Origin: Sporocytophaga myxococcoides DSM 11118
GTDB taxonomy: Bacteria > Bacteroidota > Bacteroidia > Cytophagales > Cytophagaceae
DNA length: 64,000 nucleotides
Assembly: GCF_000426725.1 (NCBI RefSeq)
Contig: NZ_KE384561.1
Location: forward strand, 1 to 64,000
Reading direction: 5' to 3'
The position numbers and the translations under genes are program-made. The first letter of the stretch is position 1. Every line of letters begins with the position of its first letter. The notes under the pieces are model-generated. The model ran no database searches. It worked only from the letters and a program-made list of their open reading frames with translations, and had not been told where the DNA came from. This document shows positions 60,412 to 64,000 of this stretch, piece after piece.

Positions 60412-60834
60412 ATGAGCAGTAATGAAGGATTTGTAAGAAAGGTAGAAGCAGCAGCAGCAATAATAAGTATTTTTGTCACTTTTTGGGCGCTCAGGGAATT
60501 TTTTCAGAATAAAGAATCCCTAAATCCTGCTGGCCATTATTATGGTTCATTTGCGTCCAATAACCTAAATAGTACTTTTGAATTATTTATTAATATCAAC
60601 CATTCTGGTAAAGTTGAAGGTAGAATTTTAAGAAAAGGGAAAAAGCCTTTCCGAGGCAAAATAAAAGGATCAACCAACAGTAGAGGTATTACCTTTTCCT
60701 CCTATAATCCATCTGACAGGAGTACCATTCTCTGGAATGGGGTAATTTCAAGAGGAAAAATCAATGGATTATATCAGGAGGTTTCTCATTCAAATGAAAA
60801 TATCAGGCTAATCTGGAATGCAGACAGACGTTAG
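60412..60834 (+). CDS. Membrane-anchored hypothetical protein (140 aa)
   Basis: An N-terminal segment (residues 1-10), one TM helix at about 11-31 (AAAAIISIFVTFWALREFF) and a ~105-residue domain of alternating strands and turns (GHYYGSFASNNLNSTFELFI, GRILRKGKKPFRGKIKG). It is probably bitopic with a beta-type domain. 72 bp after the Rid gene, possibly same transcript. No family recognised. Confidence 0.6.
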   Translation: MSSNEGFVRKVEAAAAIISIFVTFWALREFFQNKESLNPAGHYYGSFASNNLNSTFELFININHSGKVEGRILRKGKKPFRGKIKGSTNSRGITFSSYNPSDRSTILWNGVISRGKINGLYQEVSHSNENIRLIWNADRR

Positions 60835-60848
60835 TTTTTTTCTTTGAT

Positions 60849-60988
60849 GAGACGCATGTATGGAGTCTCAAACCTTTTTAAGAAAAACGATGGAAATTAT
60901 CCAGAAAATAATAGCTATCCTTTATTCTATCTTGATAAATTAAAATGCAATACCCGTAGATAAAGAGCCTCCATGCTTGACATCTCTA
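60849..60988. repeat. REP-like palindromes, distant copies
   Basis: 60849-60869 (GAGACGCATGTATGGAGTCTC) and a decayed copy near 60963-60988 (GAGCCTCCATGCTTGACATC) belong to the palindrome class at 11497-11799. They share the GAGAC...GTCTC ends and occupy the gene-free spacer 60835-61127. Confidence 0.5.
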
Positions 60989-61127
60989 CAGAAATCAAAA
61001 TCTAATGTTTAAAATAATTTTTCATTCCTTTAAAGACCAATATTCTAAAGAAAAATGACTTTCATTCACCTAAAAATAATTATTTAGCGTTATCAAATCT
61101 GCTTGAGGATTTACACTTTCTTGATTT

Positions 61128-61850
61128 TTATTTAAAAACTGTTTCAAGAACAGCCCCAACATAATATGAAAGTAAGGCGGCAATGCCTCCAAGAAAAAGA
61201 GTTTCTAAAATCCCTACTAATTTATTCTTATCTGTAACGATACTCTTTAAACTTCCTACAATTGCAAGAGCTATACCGGTAAGAACACAGCTTACCAGAA
61301 ATAAATTATTCGGTTCCAGTATATCCAGAATAGCAAATACGTAAGCGAGCAAAGGAATCAGCCCAATGGTGACAAAAGATATAAAGGTCATACCGGCAGT
61401 TTTAAAAGGAGTTCTTTCGTCTTTAGACATTTCAAGCTCTTCCTTCATCATAGTATCCACCCATACATCTTTATTGGAAATAATGACTTCAACTACCTTA
61501 TCTAACAACTCCCCCTTGAATCCCTTCTTCTCATAAATCTCCCTTACCTCTTCGATTTCTTTTTCCCTCATATTTTCAATTTCCCAATATTCAACAGCTT
61601 TATTTTTCTCATAAGTGTCCTGCTCCGCCTTAGTTGAAAAGAAGTTCCCCACAGACATTGAAAAACCGTCAGCAATGAGATTGGCAAAGCCAAGTATAAT
61701 CACCACCGAAATTGATAAATTTGCACCTGTAGCCCCCGCGACAACAGCAAATGTGGTAATTGCACCATCAATACCTCCATAAACGAATTCGGAAATATAA
61801 TCTTTATTAAAAAATAAAATGTTCCCGCCTGAGTGTAGCTTATCTTCCAT
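61128..61850 (-). CDS. VIT1/CCC1-family metal transporter
   Basis: A 240-aa membrane protein with five TM helices. The first helix carries [22 protein letters not shown] and the second [22 protein letters not shown], the VIT1 signature with Asp and Met in the membrane. A long, charged cytosolic loop (about 70-160, Glu-rich) separates it from the C-terminal helices. The family moves Fe2+ or Mn2+ across membranes, in bacteria probably for metal detoxification or storage. Monocistronic. Confidence 0.85.
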   Translation of the reverse strand: MEDKLHSGGNILFFNKDYISEFVYGGIDGAITTFAVVAGATGANLSISVVIILGFANLIADGFSMSVGNFFSTKAEQDTYEKNKAVEYWEIENMREKEIEEVREIYEKKGFKGELLDKVVEVIISNKDVWVDTMMKEELEMSKDERTPFKTAGMTFISFVTIGLIPLLAYVFAILDILEPNNLFLVSCVLTGIALAIVGSLKSIVTDKNKLVGILETLFLGGIAALLSYYVGAVLETVFK

Positions 61851-61865
61851 AATTTCAATATAAAA

Positions 61866-61902
61866 AAAAATTCATTTCCATAAAGTGAAAATGAATTTTA
61901 AA
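61866..61902 (-). terminator. Terminator of 61922-62698
   Basis: Arms AAAATTCATTT / AAATGAATTTT on the minus strand, followed by a run of T. It lies 20 bp past the stop of the SDR gene. Confidence 0.7.
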
Positions 61903-61921
61903 ACAAACCAACCACTAATAT

Positions 61922-62698
61922 TTAATTTTTTGGAGCAAAAAGCCTGTTAAGGGTTCTTACTATAAACTTGTTTGGAAAAATCTTACTGAAATAGGCTCCA
62001 AACATATTACTTGTTCCCGGAATAATTTCAGAATCATGCTCCAGCATGCCCTCCACCGCTATTTCAGCTACTTCTTCCGGAGACATTTTTACTTCACTGG
62101 AATCTACTGGCAGATTTTTCAATCCTGCTTCTTCAAAAAAATCAGTTGCAGTAGGACCAGGACAAAGACAGCTGACAGATATGTTAAAAGGCTTTAATTC
62201 CTCGCGTAGTGCCAGAGTATATGAATGCAGAAAAGACTGAGTTGCTGCATATACACTCATGAATGGTATTGGCTGATAACATGCAGTACTTGCTACATTC
62301 ATAATATAGCCGCCTTCTGCTTTTAGCATTGGAATAAAGTTATAAATCAGCGATACAGAAGCACATTGATTTAACCTTATCAGATTGAGCTGATCTTCCA
62401 GTGATAATGAAGAAAATTTTCCATACAAACCTGCTCCTGCATTATTGATGAGCATATTTACATTTATACCTTCCTTTACACACCAATCATAGAGTTTCTC
62501 AGAAACACCACTTTCTGTCAGATCTGCAGGATAAACTTTTACATCAATTTTTTTGGTAGCTTTTAGTCTTGCTGCTATTTCCCAAAGCTTATTTTCGGAT
62601 CTTGAAACAAGAACCATATTAAAATTTTTAGCCGCACAGTATTCTGCCATTGCCAGGCCAATACCTCTGCTTGCTCCGGTAATTAATGTATACCTCAT
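61922..62698 (-). CDS. Short-chain dehydrogenase with Lys replaced by Gln at the active site
   Basis: A 258-aa classical SDR: TGASRGIGLAMAEY at the N-terminus, LINNAGAGLYG, catalytic Ser137 in NVASTACY and Tyr150 in SVYAATQSFLHSY. The expected Y-x-x-x-K is Y-A-A-T-Q: Gln154 (CAG at 62237-62239) replaces the lysine that lowers Tyr pKa and binds NAD(P). A single base change (AAG to CAG) would produce it. The enzyme may be weak, altered or non-catalytic. It is encoded 18 bp downstream of menC on the same strand, so it may be co-expressed with menaquinone synthesis. Confidence 0.85.
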   Translation of the reverse strand: MRYTLITGASRGIGLAMAEYCAAKNFNMVLVSRSENKLWEIAARLKATKKIDVKVYPADLTESGVSEKLYDWCVKEGINVNMLINNAGAGLYGKFSSLSLEDQLNLIRLNQCASVSLIYNFIPMLKAEGGYIMNVASTACYQPIPFMSVYAATQSFLHSYTLALREELKPFNISVSCLCPGPTATDFFEEAGLKNLPVDSSEVKMSPEEVAEIAVEGMLEHDSEIIPGTSNMFGAYFSKIFPNKFIVRTLNRLFAPKN

Positions 62699-62716
62699 AT
62701 CATCCTGCTATTGCCA

Positions 62717-63787
62717 TTAAAACAAGGGATTAAAATTCCAATTTTGAGAAGGATCGTAGTACAGAGATCCTGATTGAATAACAAGAGGAGAATCAATATT
62801 GTTATGATAAAGCTTTCCAGTGCCCAATCCTTGCGGCATTGGTGAGTTCAGGGTATATGCAAACTGAGCAACGGCGTTGAGACCGACATTGGACTCCAAA
62901 GCAGAAGTTAGCCACCAGCCAGACAGGGAATCATCTGCTGCTTTAATCCATTCTTTGCATTGCTGAAATCCCCCGAGAAGTGTAGGCTTGAGTATGATGT
63001 ATTGAGGTTTGATCTTTTGCAGTAATTCAATTTTAGTATCTTCTGTGTGTACACCTATGAGTTCTTCGTCTAGTGCGACAGGTATGATGTTTAACTTACA
63101 AAGATGCTTCATCAATTCAATCTGGCCAGCCTTCACAGGTTGTTCAATAGAATGAATTGTAAATGCTGAGAGTTGTTTTAACTTGTTTTCAGCGTCCTTA
63201 TCAGTAAACGCTCCATTTGCATCTACTCGGATCTCAATCTGTTCGGGAGAAAATTTGGTTCTTATTTTTTCAAGCAGGCTGCATTCCTTATTAAAATCTA
63301 TTGCACCTACCTTAATCTTAATACAGTTAAATCCTTGCTCCAGCTTTTCCCATAACTGTTTTTCCATAAAATTAAAATCACCCATCCAGATCAGGCCATT
63401 GATAGGTATACCCCTTATACCTGAAGTAAAGTCACTTTCGAAAAGTTTTCTTTTTCCTCCATGCTGCAAATCCAGTAAAGCAGTTTCTAGGGCAAAACGA
63501 ATGGAAGGCCACTCTTGTAGGTATTGATAAATTTCCTCACATTCATCTATAGAATTCTTATTTGAAATAAGTTTGCAGATTTCATCCAGCTTTTCATCCA
63601 GATCAAGCCTGTCATCAACACTAAGACCTTTCAATGGTGCGCATTCTCCTATCCCAAACTTTGAAGAATCCTTTTCTGAGGATATTATCAGATATCGTAC
63701 ATTATGTGTGGTAAGCACTCCCCGTGAAGTCCCTGCTTCAAACTTAAAATCCAGGGTGTATTTTTTCCAAAAACAATTCAAGCCCAT
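62717..63787 (-). CDS. menC: o-Succinylbenzoate synthase (enolase superfamily)
   Basis: A 356-aa protein of the muconate-lactonising/OSBS type. GIGECAPLKGLS near the N-terminus, catalytic KIK in NCIKIKVGAIDF, metal ligands in IRVDANGAF, HSIEQPVKAG and VALDEELIGV, second Lys in YIILKPTLLGGF and the late SALESNVGLNAVAQFAYTL with GLGTGKLY. This fits MenC, which dehydrates SHCHC to o-succinylbenzoate in menaquinone synthesis, as in other Bacteroidota. An amino-acid racemase is the alternative in this superfamily, but the ending favours MenC. Other men genes are not in the window. Confidence 0.82.
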   Translation of the reverse strand: MGLNCFWKKYTLDFKFEAGTSRGVLTTHNVRYLIISSEKDSSKFGIGECAPLKGLSVDDRLDLDEKLDEICKLISNKNSIDECEEIYQYLQEWPSIRFALETALLDLQHGGKRKLFESDFTSGIRGIPINGLIWMGDFNFMEKQLWEKLEQGFNCIKIKVGAIDFNKECSLLEKIRTKFSPEQIEIRVDANGAFTDKDAENKLKQLSAFTIHSIEQPVKAGQIELMKHLCKLNIIPVALDEELIGVHTEDTKIELLQKIKPQYIILKPTLLGGFQQCKEWIKAADDSLSGWWLTSALESNVGLNAVAQFAYTLNSPMPQGLGTGKLYHNNIDSPLVIQSGSLYYDPSQNWNFNPLF

Positions 63788-63942
63788 TTTTAATTATATT
63801 ACTAATTGTATTTTACCGATATTATTTGACTATTAAGTCTTTAGTGGCATGATTCTCTAAGTTTTTTTCTATTAAAAATTGCAAAAAGTCTATTTTTTTT
63901 ATTAAATTGTCAATTATTTGGGAAATAATAAATCTATTAATC

Positions 63943-64000
63943 ATGAAAAAACTTCACGTTATATTTATTTTAGCCTTGGTTCTTGTTACCGCTAACATGG
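63943..64000 (+). CDS. Start of a secreted protein, cut by the window edge
   Basis: ATG 63943 begins MKKLHVIFILALVLVTANM, a typical signal peptide, and the frame is open to the last base. Divergent from menC. The rest lies outside the window. Confidence 0.6.
   Translation, partial: MKKLHVIFILALVLVTANM

Noticed and set aside
63183-63527. Plus-strand 114-codon open frame
   Set aside because: Antisense to menC and rich in Ser/Leu/Phe typical of shadows.
1-64000. rRNA, tRNA or known riboswitch
   Set aside because: Reading by eye I saw no rRNA, cloverleaf or conserved riboswitch core; this is not a substitute for a tRNAscan or Rfam search.

Overview
The window looks like a chromosome segment from a low-G+C member of the Bacteroidota, most likely a Cytophagales-type organism (Sporocytophaga- or Cytophaga-like; genus inferred, not proven). 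Evidence: several secreted proteins end in type IX secretion (T9SS) C-terminal sorting domains; there is a CBM6/Ig-like modular glycoside hydrolase, a TonB-dependent receptor and a menaquinone gene (menC); most starts lack a strong Shine-Dalgarno sequence. I see no rRNA, tRNA or CRISPR array.

Layout. 1-4.0 kb is accessory: the right end of an insertion sequence, then minus-strand small genes of mostly unknown function, including a DUF5677-like protein, a HEPN protein with an intact R-x4-H motif and an XRE regulator with its own inverted-repeat operator. 4.1-11.9 kb holds a receiver-domain protein, a YihY/BrkB membrane protein, the modular glycoside hydrolase, a tandemly duplicated small gene pair and a three-TM protein. 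The spacers here are crowded with repeats: an MITE-like element, a 21-bp tandem repeat, REP-like palindromes and AGTTAAA-type low-complexity repeats. 11.9-27 kb is dominated by secreted T9SS proteins (beta-propeller, collagen-like, BTRD1-repeat serine hydrolase) and contains the most interesting locus, a compact three-gene cluster (964, 277 and 406 aa) of proteins I cannot assign. It shares a ~90-bp upstream element with the serine hydrolase 7.5 kb away.

27-44 kb: a HipA-like kinase domain overlapping a DUF3037 gene, a multi-PAS membrane sensor without a kinase, a Crp/Fnr regulator with an extended SDR, an RND efflux pump with its adaptor but no outer-membrane channel, a sterol-desaturase-family enzyme with two small membrane proteins, a TonB receptor, PhzF, a gamma-glutamylcyclotransferase-like protein and an unassigned 469-aa protein.

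44-64 kb is mostly housekeeping: citrate synthase, a prephenate-dehydrogenase-like protein, Tex, TraB/GumN, SixA, topoisomerase I, a CobB-type sirtuin, a carotenoid oxygenase-cyclase-Rid cluster, a VIT1-family transporter, menC and an SDR. Three proteins here lack a residue their family normally needs: Rid Arg, SDR Lys and AhpD-like Cys. The last bases open a new secreted gene cut by the window edge.
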